Source of the DNA: Symbiodinium natans
Lineage: Eukaryota > Sar > Dinophyceae > Suessiales > Symbiodiniaceae
Direction of reading: 5' to 3'
DNA length: 64,000 nt
NCBI GenBank assembly: GCA_905221605.1
Contig: CAJNDS010000444.1
Coordinates: forward strand, 1 to 64,000
Part shown: positions 9,001 to 17,558 of the stretch, in pieces
Layout of the letters: each line of letters starts with the position of its first letter
Numbering within the stretch: the first letter of the stretch is position 1
Made by a program: the position numbers and the translations under genes
The notes under the pieces: model-generated
Databases searched by the model: none
What the model was told of the DNA's origin: nothing
The model's input: the letters and a program-made list of their open reading frames with translations, nothing else

Positions 9001-12000
9001 CTGCCAAACGAGCTCAAGGTCGAGCGTGTGCCGGCTGCCGACTTGAGAGCGCTTTTGGCGGACGTGCTCGTCCAGAGCAACCGCCGGGTGACTTTGGCTG
9101 CTCAACCGCCAACTATAATACCGGATGTTGCACCATCCGCGTCGGGTGGCACGGCACCGCCTCTTCACAAAAGTGCCCCAGCTCCACCTCCTTCGGGGTG
9201 GGCTTTGCTCAACCAAGCGCGTGCAAAAGTCGAGGCAATGATTCGATTGCATGCCGACATGAAGAGAGCTGCAACAGCCGAGGTGGCTCCATCATCGTCG
9301 ACGGGCCCCGCTTTTCCACCAGGGCCTCCGGCTTTCTTGCCGTTCAGCCCTCCTTCCCCGCTTACGCCGTCCGTCTTTTCCTATGCTCCATCTTCGGCAC
9401 CAGGCACGCCTATGGAAGCAGGCATGCCTCTAACTCCGCCTCCTCTACCTCCTCCATCTTGGGCACCAGGCACGCCTATGGAAGCAAGCCTGCCTATACC
9501 TCCGCCTCCTCTACCTCCTCCATCGACACCGCACCCAGATACATTGAGGGAGCTTGCGGGCGAGGTTCCAATGGAGGTCGAGACGCCGATGACGCCCGTG
9601 GAGGCATTCGGTGCCCCTGGGACCCCTATGGACGTGAGTTCCGAGGTCCCAATGGAGCCAATGGTCGGTGGCATTGGAAGTCCGGGGAGCGCTTCTCCTT
9701 TGACCCCGCCGGCAGAGACGAGTATGGTGGTTCCAAACACACCTATGGACAATTCGGATGTGGGAGACTCTGGCTCCGAGATGGATTGATATGCTTGGGT
9801 ATGGGCCCTGAGGGCCTAAAAGCCGGGCATGAGTTGCTCCGATCTTCGCCGCAATGCACAAAATTGGTAGGAGTAGGTCTGAAAGCCCTGCTGTTTGCAG
9901 TAGGAGACTGGCTGTGTGCATTAGGAGGTAGGGTAGGAGCGTTTGAGTGCTTGGTAGGTGACTGTGAGTGCAGCCTGCCTGCCGCGAATGGGTCTGCACA
10001 CTGTCCCTCTGTGCCCAGGTCTTCATGGAAAGGAAGCAGTGCCTTGGCTTTAGGGTTGGTTCTGGGTTTGGTTTTCAGAGGTTGGCTGCGTAGGTGCGTG
10101 AAGCTTTTGAGTGTGCGCCGTAGGAGTAGGGTGAAGTTTGTGCGTGTAACTTTGGTAGGACGTGTGCCACGTAGGTCTTGGAGTGTTGTGCGCCGCCTGT
10201 TGTTTTTGCGTGGCGTGCTTGCTTGTGAGTTGAAAGCTGAGCCTACGGGCGAGGAAGCAAAAGGGCCAATGATGAAACGTTGGCGTGCCTTTAAGAAGTG
10301 GGCCTTGTGTGGGCTTCGGTCCCTGCGGGGGTCCGAGCAAAAGAAGGCCGTGGCACGTTCTGAGGCCCTGCGTATGCTTGCTGGTTTGCCGACCCCGGTT
10401 GTTGTGAATTCGGAGTCGGAGGAAGAGTTGATTCCTGATCCGTTGGAAGCTGAACTTGCGAAACCCAGCGGAAGTGAACCCCCTAGGCCCTCCGATGTTC
10501 GAAAGAAACCCCGTGTGGAGAATGTTCCCTCAGGTGAACCGGGTGCCCTGAGTTCCCCGGAGGTGGTGAGCGATGCTCTGGATCCTGAGGTTCCGGTCTA
10601 TTTGACCTCGGAGCGGCTGAAGGCGCACCGAAATAAGGGCCACCAACCTTATCTTAGTTGCGGTGACACATGTCAAAGCGCTAGAGGGAGAGTGCCGGCT
10701 CGTAGGAAGCACATGAAACACCACCACGGACCCGGAGAGTTGCAAGTCGACTTTGGATTTTTCGGAAAGAATGTTCGTTTCCTTCTCATGGTTCATGTGG
10801 TGTCAGGGTACATACATACCGTGGTCTTAGGACCTGAGGATGAAGTGCCCGCTGTATCGGTTTGCAAAGCCTTTACGGAAATGGGATTGAGTGGATTGGA
10901 CATTGTTGTCCACGGGGACCAAGAAAATCTCCTCGAGAGTGTTTTCCGCAATGCAGCGAAACACCGGACATTCGGGGGGAGGTCAATGCACTGGGTCCCG
11001 TTCGCGATAAACAGACCTCAAGCGAAGGGCATCGTTGAACGCCATGTTTGCCTTGTGAAAGAAGCGTTCTGGTCTGTTTGGCTGGGCTTAGAAGAGCGTG
11101 TAGGTGAAAAGTTGCCTCTAGGGAGCCATCTGTTTGTTGAGGCCATGAGGAACTCTGTGAGGATGCATAACTTGTTTCATGTGTCCAAGGAACACAGCAC
11201 GCCGTTGGAGAGACTGCGTGGGTCGACAGTTCAGCCAGTGAAGAGCTGTGAGTTTGGGGTTGTGGGCTTTGGGAAGCCTCAGAAGGACTACCCAGAGCAC
11301 CGCGGAAAGCGCTTGGTGAGGGCACTCTATGTAGGACCTCACGGTGCTAATGGATCCGGGATTCGGGTCTTTGTTCCAATAGGTATTGGAAAGCCCCCTC
11401 GTTTGGAAATCTTCAGCTCTTTTCGTGCCAAAGATCCAGTGGAGTTTGACAAAGATGCTTTGCGTGACCTTCGAGGTAATAAGGAAGACCCTGAAAGACC
11501 CATCAAGTTCGATGTTCCAATCGATGGTCCGAGTCCGCCGCTTGATTCCCCAAATATCCCGGAAGGAAGTCTTGAGTTTCCTGTTGAACGCACCGAACCA
11601 CCTGCTCTTGAGGGCCCTGAAGCAATGGAAGAAGAAGGAGAGTTGGATGGGTATTCTCCGGATTTTTCGGACGTGCCTGAAGAAACAGGCATGGAGGTTG
11701 AGCCTCCCGGAGGCGTAGGTCTTGAGGACCTCGACGCCCCTATGGATCCAGGAGAAGACGATGCCATGGAAGAGGGCCTGACGTGGCTCTATGAGCATGG
11801 CCTTAGGCAACTCTTTGATGGGCCTGACTTGAGAGTTACAACAAAAATCCGTAAGGGAGATGATGTCAAAGAGTGGTTCCGTATGAAGTTTGGTGGAAAG
11901 AAGATTTGGGTCCATGTCCCGGACAATGCGGTTTGCGAAGTTTCTGGCAAGGTTTTGCCTCGTAAGCATCTTGAAGAAGGTATGAGACTCGAGCTCTCAG

Positions 12001-14336
12001 AACTTGATGCTTTTGGTGTAGCTACGATTATAGGAGAAGCTGAGGCCCGTAAACGAGCTACACGGAGAATCCATACGACTAGGTGGGTTCTGACTTCGAA
12101 ACCGTCGGCCACGAACCCTGAACGAGTTCGTGCTCGTCTTGTTGTGAGAGACTATGCATTTGGATCCAATCCTCTCGCTGACGGGATATATTCCCCCACC
12201 ACGTCTTTGGAAGCCTTGAGGGGTGTCCTTGCTATTCATGCTGTCAGAGGTGGCACCTTGTTGTCAGCAGATGTGAGCGTTGCCTTCATGCAAGCGCCTG
12301 TGCAGGGAGTAGAGTGTATCCGGTTTCCGAATGGGATGTATGATGAGGAGAACAAGCCGCTGTTTGCGCAGCTACACAAAGCCATGAATGGTTTGAGAGT
12401 AGGACCACTGAGCTGGTACCTAGAGTTTACAAGCACGCTGCGTAAGCAGTTTGGGTTTGGTGAGACTGCCGATCCTACTGTGCATCACCGGCTTGAGAAG
12501 GATGGTGCGCTGACCTTGGTGTTAGTGTATGTTGACGATCTCATCATCTTTTCCCAGAATCCGCCAGTTGCCAAGGATCTGTACGCTAAGCTAGCGAAGA
12601 TCTATAAAATGAAGCAGACAGGGCTTCTAGAACCTGGCAAGACTGGGCAGCTCGAGTTCTTGGGTCGAGTGATCGCCCGAACCACTGAGCACGGGCCTGT
12701 GTTCTTTGGCCTGAAGCCGGGGTACTTGAAGTCGCTTGGAGAAGAGTTTGGCATTAGCGGAAAAGGTGTGAAACCAGTGCTGGGAAACCTCGAGAGGGAG
12801 TACCGGAAGAAGGAGGCTGGAACACCTATCAGCACTGAGGCGTATGAACGCTATAGACGTGTGCTTGGTAAGCTGATGTGGGCAAGCCTGACGTTGCCGC
12901 ATTTGTCCTACCCGGTAGGATTTCTGGGCCGGTATCAGAGTGACCCAGATAGCCAGGCAGAAGCTTGCTTGAGACGCGTGGTTCGCTGGGTGATGGCTTT
13001 GCCTGAGTACCTTCAGCGATTTTCGGCAGAAGCGTTTGAGTATCCTTGCTGCGCTTCGGAAACCATGCTCTCTGGCTTTGTGGATGCGTCATGGAACATT
13101 TGCTCTGTGTCTGGTGCCATTGTGAAGTGGCATGGCATCATGATCAAAACTTTCTCGCGGAAACAGTCGGTGACCGCGTTGAGTTCGGCGGAGGCCGAAT
13201 TGGCAGCCCTGACTGAGGCAGCCAAAGAGTCGGTGTACTTGTCTTTGCTCATGGAAACGCTCCTGTATGGGATGCCCAAAGGAGAGACCGGTGAGTTTCC
13301 GATTCACCTGGCTTCGGATTCGGAAGCCGCTTTGTCGATTAGCAAAATGACGGGGTTGTTACGCCGTGTTCGGCACCTGGAGCTTCGTCATCGCTATCTT
13401 CAAGAGCTAGTCCACCTGGAAAGGCTGATTCTAAGCTTCATCAGCGGAGAACGGAATCCAGCCGATGGACTGACGAAATCTCCTGAGGAGTTGTTGCTTG
13501 AGCATTTGCTGGTTGCGTGTGGACTGGAAAGAGTGTGTGAAGAAGACCTTCAGGGTCTTGTAGTTCCTGAACACCTTCGTGAACGAATGGAAGAACTTGA
13601 AGAAGTATGTGAAAAGCTTGAGAAAATCCCGACAAAACTGGCGAAGTACGAGCCAGTGGCAAGAGACCTTGCGTTGGGATCTGTTCCTCTGCTTGTGATC
13701 GAGGTGTTTTGTTCAACGGACAGTGCGTTGTGCCGAGCGTGTGCTCGTGACCGAGTAGCATATATTGGCATAACTGAGAAAGAAGACTTCTTAAGCAAGA
13801 GTACTCAAATGTTTCTAGGAGAGGTCTTGCTGTGTCTGTTGAGTAGGAAACCGCCCCAGATCTATGTCCACATAGCTTCCCCGTGTACCGCTGGATGTAG
13901 CTACCGCTTTAAGAACTGGCATCGACCGAAGTTTCGACATCGGTGGCGAGAGCAGGTCAAGAAGCATGTTGCATCTTGGAAAGCTTTAGGAAGACTTCTG
14001 GAGGACCGCTGCAAAGAGATCCTGGTTACCCAGGAATGGCCAAAGAACTGTGGTCTTTGGAAGGAGGAAAGTTATTTGAAAGAAAAGAAGCGCCTTGGTC
14101 TGAACTTTGGAAGGGTTGTGGACCGTTGTGCCTTCGACGGGGTCTTTAAGCGGTGGTTCTTTGCTACAAACCGAGAGGAGTGGAGTGAAATCTTCTCTGG
14201 AAAGCCCTGTGACAAAAGTCATCAGCATGTTTCACTTGCTAGTGTCGAAGAAACAGGTATCTATCCGACTAAACTGGGTAGAGCTCTTTTGCGTGCTGCG
14301 AAAGTCACGTTAGGTCTTGTAGGAACACCTTCTTAG
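6018..14336 (+). CDS. copia polyprotein: Gag-protease-integrase-RT-RNase H-methyltransferase-like
   Basis: One uninterrupted 2772-residue frame, about twice the usual copia length. Residues 1-45: Met/Gln-rich coiled coil. About 95-310: Gag. 313-326: CCHC knuckle (CWNCGKSGHMSWQC), then a Lys/Gly-rich tail. 449-451: protease DSG (WLIDSGATCH). About 600-1500: long spacer unlike other copia proteins. 1537-1552: compact H-H-C-C motif. Integrase D1578, D1634, E1674. RT with SADVSVAFMQAP and YVDD at 2171-2174. RNase H GFVDASW (D2356) to NPADGLTKS. About 2555-2770: methyltransferase-like extension with EVFCSTDS, SPCTAGCS (Cys 2623) and EWP (Glu 2673). It would make virus-like particles, copy its RNA and integrate it. 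The intact frame and near-identical LTRs suggest recent activity. Spacer function is unknown. Confidence 0.95.
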   Translation: MMVQMMQSQQMMMQNQQQTLQVLVAKMEADERRRREQEALSAAVSNPFGGASSAAAAGSPTAKASAPPPAPSQNLHVGSNRAEKYLPALPLIDNVSMGKGRVRELEEYHRWCEVLASWLALIDDNYVNELRQAMTHDREIKQSDMAVPVASRSARLFYYLQQSLQKFERGMELVRSTSMRQGQAACGYEVMRQMHQTFSIVSRMEAIAVRDEALRLTSKASSYKRPLDCVRFLEDELGKVDQKLHRFPELRLGASDRSTLLLQSVSPECRHYVVLHGKSGSWEELVESIRFYEEQTRLCDAGSLNAVGERGLCWNCGKSGHMSWQCPDKSSGKGKKRDEPKGGKPSGSKNREKSPKGKGKGKGKTDKGKGGKPKGKPKNKGKPKGRAVEDEQSDQVMAMRSHHLSGLGPGTRTNEPNEAEPPRLTMTNGEIERLNQSSSRNSSFAWLIDSGATCHVLSESALGFYEVVKEHSGPLPVLMSASDTPMECVKLVDIRVKFGKLGPVVLQQVLVCKIGFNVVSSWQASLSGWSTWLTSEPGASCLVKQTERGSSMWVPLVREARSWWALAKEIGPTKAKPKGRRSKGGSPKPGWSPNDDAMEVDKVQKKAPPNVGRALEVTPFQFLLRAFSVKQHVGEHELHEHVLQERLSGCEHAAVAKVGIDLETPPSACCAEALCSAAAVLLKSASNTSLEKQTSRDTRCGDKGFECVGVGPVPLQPQSVCIRSRSVLRVGRRSDLHPSACVPECLLGQREERKCAFRILRWPGVFLKALLVLCALGVFCSKPGAFVRDLGKDGASGSLASALSCELPKWECGPGGSLFDEHDCSSCAPFRGGRSAVSFEAASPKHRPFYFDPWLGRTAVGDSSLPWGVGDTGVGDQYKRHSGEATYAHCRAASHCCSDGGPVGFDGHPRRRARPSCRVCKVWLCFDHHGGGSRRCDCYHPPTAPSMRAKGVLAQQSGWHPAHIEEIPSVPGGDSRVAVPSCPIPIVRGRASKHSAKRAQGRACAGCRLESAFGGRARPEQPPGDFGCSTANYNTGCCTIRVGWHGTASSQKCPSSTSFGVGFAQPSACKSRGNDSIACRHEESCNSRGGSIIVDGPRFSTRASGFLAVQPSFPAYAVRLFLCSIFGTRHAYGSRHASNSASSTSSILGTRHAYGSKPAYTSASSTSSIDTAPRYIEGACGRGSNGGRDADDARGGIRCPWDPYGREFRGPNGANGRWHWKSGERFSFDPAGRDEYGGSKHTYGQFGCGRLWLRDGLICLGMGPEGLKAGHELLRSSPQCTKLVGVGLKALLFAVGDWLCALGGRVGAFECLVGDCECSLPAANGSAHCPSVPRSSWKGSSALALGLVLGLVFRGWLRRCVKLLSVRRRSRVKFVRVTLVGRVPRRSWSVVRRLLFLRGVLACELKAEPTGEEAKGPMMKRWRAFKKWALCGLRSLRGSEQKKAVARSEALRMLAGLPTPVVVNSESEEELIPDPLEAELAKPSGSEPPRPSDVRKKPRVENVPSGEPGALSSPEVVSDALDPEVPVYLTSERLKAHRNKGHQPYLSCGDTCQSARGRVPARRKHMKHHHGPGELQVDFGFFGKNVRFLLMVHVVSGYIHTVVLGPEDEVPAVSVCKAFTEMGLSGLDIVVHGDQENLLESVFRNAAKHRTFGGRSMHWVPFAINRPQAKGIVERHVCLVKEAFWSVWLGLEERVGEKLPLGSHLFVEAMRNSVRMHNLFHVSKEHSTPLERLRGSTVQPVKSCEFGVVGFGKPQKDYPEHRGKRLVRALYVGPHGANGSGIRVFVPIGIGKPPRLEIFSSFRAKDPVEFDKDALRDLRGNKEDPERPIKFDVPIDGPSPPLDSPNIPEGSLEFPVERTEPPALEGPEAMEEEGELDGYSPDFSDVPEETGMEVEPPGGVGLEDLDAPMDPGEDDAMEEGLTWLYEHGLRQLFDGPDLRVTTKIRKGDDVKEWFRMKFGGKKIWVHVPDNAVCEVSGKVLPRKHLEEGMRLELSELDAFGVATIIGEAEARKRATRRIHTTRWVLTSKPSATNPERVRARLVVRDYAFGSNPLADGIYSPTTSLEALRGVLAIHAVRGGTLLSADVSVAFMQAPVQGVECIRFPNGMYDEENKPLFAQLHKAMNGLRVGPLSWYLEFTSTLRKQFGFGETADPTVHHRLEKDGALTLVLVYVDDLIIFSQNPPVAKDLYAKLAKIYKMKQTGLLEPGKTGQLEFLGRVIARTTEHGPVFFGLKPGYLKSLGEEFGISGKGVKPVLGNLEREYRKKEAGTPISTEAYERYRRVLGKLMWASLTLPHLSYPVGFLGRYQSDPDSQAEACLRRVVRWVMALPEYLQRFSAEAFEYPCCASETMLSGFVDASWNICSVSGAIVKWHGIMIKTFSRKQSVTALSSAEAELAALTEAAKESVYLSLLMETLLYGMPKGETGEFPIHLASDSEAALSISKMTGLLRRVRHLELRHRYLQELVHLERLILSFISGERNPADGLTKSPEELLLEHLLVACGLERVCEEDLQGLVVPEHLRERMEELEEVCEKLEKIPTKLAKYEPVARDLALGSVPLLVIEVFCSTDSALCRACARDRVAYIGITEKEDFLSKSTQMFLGEVLLCLLSRKPPQIYVHIASPCTAGCSYRFKNWHRPKFRHRWREQVKKHVASWKALGRLLEDRCKEILVTQEWPKNCGLWKEESYLKEKKRLGLNFGRVVDRCAFDGVFKRWFFATNREEWSEIFSGKPCDKSHQHVSLASVEETGIYPTKLGRALLRAAKVTLGLVGTPS
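8395..9789 (+). CDS. 464-codon ORF nested in another frame of the copia spacer
   Basis: It lies wholly inside the polyprotein but in a different frame; ATG at 8395, stop at 9787-9789. The N-terminal 230 residues look like a folded, mainly helical protein (LAHRFEEEGQLSLSRQLLQ, YGYVLTTMGVVVADVTATIR, VGIQLTLKKFLLYLEAIREL). The C-terminal half is proline-rich with repeats of the type APGTPMEA and PPPLPPPS. The polyprotein frame over the same bases is Cys/Ser/Gly/Arg-rich and reads like an off-frame translation. I do not recognise the family. It may be an accessory protein made from an internal or spliced RNA, or an acquired domain once in frame. DNA on both sides contains repeated GTAGGAGT words that could mark intron-like spacers. 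Confidence 0.6.
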   Translation: MELPEASPPLCLVNSQSGSVAQVEAFSTSMIARLAHRFEEEGQLSLSRQLLQNIDLFTSTPGSVERLLGIPACLGELETQELVINTSGIPVKQPMLIAELRAIAAPTVDQSVLTDTLVEEHDRRAEYARYGYVLTTMGVVVADVTATIRQPHLPCEQRGYWRNNQVGIQLTLKKFLLYLEAIRELRCHPAQYQLFEAGLASILPNELKVERVPAADLRALLADVLVQSNRRVTLAAQPPTIIPDVAPSASGGTAPPLHKSAPAPPPSGWALLNQARAKVEAMIRLHADMKRAATAEVAPSSSTGPAFPPGPPAFLPFSPPSPLTPSVFSYAPSSAPGTPMEAGMPLTPPPLPPPSWAPGTPMEASLPIPPPPLPPPSTPHPDTLRELAGEVPMEVETPMTPVEAFGAPGTPMDVSSEVPMEPMVGGIGSPGSASPLTPPAETSMVVPNTPMDNSDVGDSGSEMD

Positions 14337-14442
14337 GTCGGCAGTAGGAGTGCTCGCTTTCGGACTTTGCCTGGGATGAGATGTTTAAGCACTGGAAACA
14401 CCGAGCTGTGAAGAAGTGCGTGGCTCTGAGGCATCACAGTCC
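14337..14442 (+). other. copia 3' untranslated segment
   Basis: About 105 bases between the polyprotein stop and the polypurine tract. No ORF and no recognisable signal. Confidence 0.6.
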
Positions 14443-14453
14443 AAGCGGGGGTG
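14443..14453 (+). promoter_or_regulatory. polypurine tract
   Basis: AAGCGGGGGTG lies directly before the TGAAAGTTCC that starts the 3' LTR. A purine-rich stretch here primes plus-strand DNA synthesis in LTR elements. It contains one C and one T, so it is not a perfect tract, but its position is exact. Confidence 0.75.
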
Positions 14454-14468
14454 TGAAAGTTCCTGTCT
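14454..14468 (+). repeat. copia 3' LTR, first 15 bases before the nested insertion
   Basis: TGAAAGTTCCTGTCT is the start of the LTR. The following base leaves LTR sequence and enters the first nested unit; the LTR continues only at 32589. The last 14 bases are repeated at 16592, 24362 and 32589 as insertion-site duplications. Confidence 0.9.
14455..14468 (+). repeat. nested-insertion site repeat, copy 1 (GAAAGTTCCTGTCT)
   Basis: The same 14 bases occur at 16592-16605, 24362-24375 and 32589-32602, always at a unit or element boundary. They come from the LTR itself, so they are target-site duplications. Four copies imply three insertions into one 14-bp site: U1, the block U2-U4, and the LINE. 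Confidence 0.85.
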
Positions 14469-16591
14469 GGCTCAAGGTTTCGGCTCAACCCCGGTGGGGT
14501 GCTCAGGTAGAGAGCGTCTTTAGTGCCGTTGTGGCTGGCCCTGGGGCTTGTAACTAAGGGTAGGTTCCGTTTTGAGGCCCTGGCAAAACTGTGTTTGCTC
14601 GTAGGCCGGCTGACCGGCTAAGCTGTCATAGAGCGGCGGCCCGCCAACTGCTGCCGTCGACGAAGGACGTTCGAGTGCACAGTTTTCGGCCTCGCTTCGC
14701 TAGAGGGAAGCTTTTCGTCCTCGCGTTGCTGAGGGAACCTTGTGGCCTACAGTCTGCTCTGGGTCACAGTGAGAGTTGCAGCCTCGATTTGCTTGAGGGG
14801 TGACGCTAGAGCCTGTTGCTCACCAGAGATTCCTGCTGTCTCTGGGTGAACAAAACCCGCCGACCCTCATTTGGATTGAGGGCTGTGTGTTAGGGTGAGT
14901 TTGGGTTCCTCGCTCGTTTGTGTGGAGAACGAAGGTGAGACCGAAACACGGGGGAAAACGGCCAAGGCACGTTGCAGACAGTGCAGGCCAACGTCGCACT
15001 GCAAGCGGCATCCTTGCAGTTGTTGACAGGAGTGTCCCGAACAATAGCGGTGTGCTTGAGCCCGAGTTTGCTGGTTTTCGGGGATCTGCAAGCTGAGCAC
15101 AACTGGATATTCTTCGCAGGTAGAATCAGGTAGAACAGATTTGGCCCAACCCTGGTGGATCTGCCTGGACACAAATAACCAAAGGCATCAGTGTCGTAAA
15201 GCTCATTGACTGGTGCTACTGAGAAACCGTTGCCAAAGAACTTGCAGCAGGACTGTGGTGCGGCGCAGTGCAAGTTGAAGAGCAGCTGTTGGTGGCTGCT
15301 CCCCGGAAAACCAATAGTCCAAGAAAGCCTCCTTCGGCCTCGCTCCGTGCTGAGGGTTTGTAAGGGTTGGTATTGGCCGGAAAGGATTCAGATGGAGGTT
15401 ACCCGATCTTCGCGCTTTTCCCATCTGAAGGCAACCAATGGTAATCAGCCTGCTGGACATGGCAGGCCTGCTTTTGTTTACATCCACGTCTCCTGCAAGG
15501 GCTGGGGTCTGTCCGTGCACACAGACAAGGCGGAACCTTGCAGATGTTTAGGTCCTCGCGGCACGGCCGCTGGAGGTTGTTTGAAGATGTTGGCTCTCAC
15601 TGTCTGGTGAGTGGTTTTATGGGCACTTGCTGGGGCAATGCGGCTCTGGCGTCTGAGGATGGTACATGTGCTGGCTGCTGAGTACGGGCCACCGAAAGAG
15701 ACCTGTGGTAAGACAAGCGATGAAAGGAGCCGAACTCCTAAACTCTAGGACAGGCTAGCTCACGCGGACGCCACGCAGAGTATGTGTCACTATCTTCAGA
15801 TGTTGGAGCCAAATTGCCTAGCCGTGTGACGTGTGATGTGGTGTTTGGATTCGGCCTCAAGCACTGGAAGGCCTACAACAACAAATCCGAATGAAAACTG
15901 TGGTCCTAAGACACGCGGAGCAGCTGCTTATACGTGGCACCGCGGGGGTCACATAGAGATAGAGGGCTTGCCAGCAAGGGAACTCTGTCTAGAGAGAGCC
16001 CTGGCTCAGTGAGGAGCTGAGGGCCTGGCTGCGCAGATGCAGCGGAATGGTTGTTCGGCCTCGCCTCCGCTGAGGGAACAACAGTCAATGCTTCTCTGCA
16101 GTGTCGGTCCGGGTTAGTAAGAGCGAGAACGCCGGGACCTCGAGCTGCAGTTTTACCATGAAGCAACCGCGTGAGATGCATTATTGGTCAACTGGTGAGT
16201 AAGAGCGAGAAAGCCAGGGTGACGCTACTTTGGGGGAGGCTGCAAGGCACGGTTAGTAAGTGCGAGAAAGCCGGAGCTGCGGACGAACCTGGAGTAGCAG
16301 TCTTTCATACCTCACGTGTTTCACTTTGCGGCCTCGCATGCGCTGAGGGAATATGCCTCGAACAGAACATCCAGTGCTGAGTGGGGATTGCCAAACTTAC
16401 GGAGGCTGATGCCACAACAAGTGCCTCAACAGCAATGCATGCGGAGGGCAAAGTCGGCCTCGCGAGTGCTGAGGGTTGCAGCTGAGAGAGGGCCTAGCTG
16501 AGAACGCAACACCTCAAGCGAGGTAATTTTTAGTTTAGTTTCACCTTGACCAACGGCCCCTTCGGGTGGCTACGCGACGCAGCGTGCAGAC
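14468..16591 (+). mobile_element. non-coding retro-unit U1
   Basis: It begins TGGCTCAAG and ends at the shared tail ...GCAGCGTGCAGAC (16591). The first 150 or so bases match the 5' leader of the LINE at 24375, and the last 37 match the LINE's 3' tail, but the middle does not encode LINE proteins. I see no plausible protein. The body holds many CCTC...GAGG hairpins, a strong 14-bp hairpin at 14816-14852 (one arm mutated here), and three copies of a GTTAGTAAG(A/T)GCGAG motif (16112, 16193, 16251). It is flanked by perfect 14-bp duplications. I interpret it as a non-autonomous element mobilised by the LINE. Confidence 0.85.
16555..16591 (+). repeat. shared 3' tail of units and LINE
   Basis: A 37-base G+C-rich tail starting (G/A)GCCCCTTCGGGTGGCTACG and ending GCAGCGTGCAGAC closes every copy: 16555-16591, 18616-18652, 20742-20778, 24325-24361 and, for the LINE, 32552-32588. 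It begins with a CCC-TTC-GGG mini-hairpin and is preceded by TAGTTTCACC-like sequence. In LINE/SINE pairs such a common tail is what the LINE RT recognises (family knowledge). Confidence 0.85.
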
Positions 16592-16950
16592 GAAAGTTCC
16601 TGTCTGGCTCAAGGTTTCGGCTCAACCCCGGTGGGGTGCTCAGGTAGAGAGCGTCTTTAGTGCCGTTGTGGCTGGCCCTGGGGCTTGTAACTAAGGGTAG
16701 GTTCCGTTTTGAGGCCCTGGCAAAACTGTGTTTGCTCGTAGGCCGGCTGACCGGCTAAGCTGTCATAGAGCGGCGGCCCGCCAACTGCTGCCGACGACGA
16801 AGGACGTTCGAGTGCACAGTTTTCGGCCTCGCTTCGCTAGAGGGAAGCTTTTCGTCCTCGCGTTGCTGAGGGAACCTTGTGGCCTACAGTCTGCTCTGGG
16901 TCACAGTGAGAGTTGCAGCCTCGCATTGCTTGAGGGGTGACGCAAGCCTG

Positions 16951-16988
16951 TTGCTCACCAGAGATTCCTGCTGTCTCTGGGTGAGCAA
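16951..16988 (+). other. strong stem-loop conserved in all units
   Basis: TTGCTCACCAGAGA pairs with TCTCTGGGTGAGCAA across a 9-base loop: 14 pairs with one bulged base. Equivalent hairpins are at 14816-14852 (U1, one changed base), 19010-19047 (U3) and 21134-21171 (U4). It does not occur in the LINE leader, so it is a feature of the non-coding RNA itself. Confidence 0.75.
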
Positions 16989-17518
16989 AACCCACCGACC
17001 CTCATTTGGATTGAGGGCTGTGCTGAAGGTGAGTTTGGGTTCCTCGCTCACTTGTGTGGAAAACGAAGGTGAGACCGAAACACGGGGGGAAACGGCCAGG
17101 CACGCTGCAGACAGTGCAGGCCAACGTCGCACTGCAAGAGGCATCCTTGCAGTGGCGACAGGAGTGTCCCGAACAATTGCGGTGTGCTCGAGCCCAAGCT
17201 TGCAGGTTATCGGGGATCTGCAAGCTGAGCACAACAGGATTTTCTTCGCAGGTAGAATCAGGTAGAAAAGATTTGGCCCAACCCTGGTGGATCTGCCTGG
17301 ACATAAATAACCAGAGGCATCAGTGTCGTAAAGCGCATTGACTGGTGCTACTGAGAAACCGTTGCCAAGGAACTTGCAGTAGGACTGTGGTGCGGCGCAG
17401 TGCAAGTTGAAGAGCAGCTGGTGGTGGCTGCTCCCCGGAAAACCTATAGTCCAAGAAGCCTCCTTCGGCCTCGCTCCGTGCTGAGGGTTTGTAAGGGTTG
17501 GTATTGGCCGGAAAGGAT

Positions 17519-17558
17519 TCAGATGGAGGTTACCCGATCTTCGCGCTTTCCCATCTGA
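17519..17558 (+). other. second conserved stem-loop of the units
   Basis: In each unit TTCAGATGG pairs perfectly with CCATCTGAA about 22 bases later (about 15389 in U1, 17519 in U2, 19574 in U3, 21702 in U4). Nine uninterrupted pairs in all four copies support a structured RNA. Confidence 0.55.
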
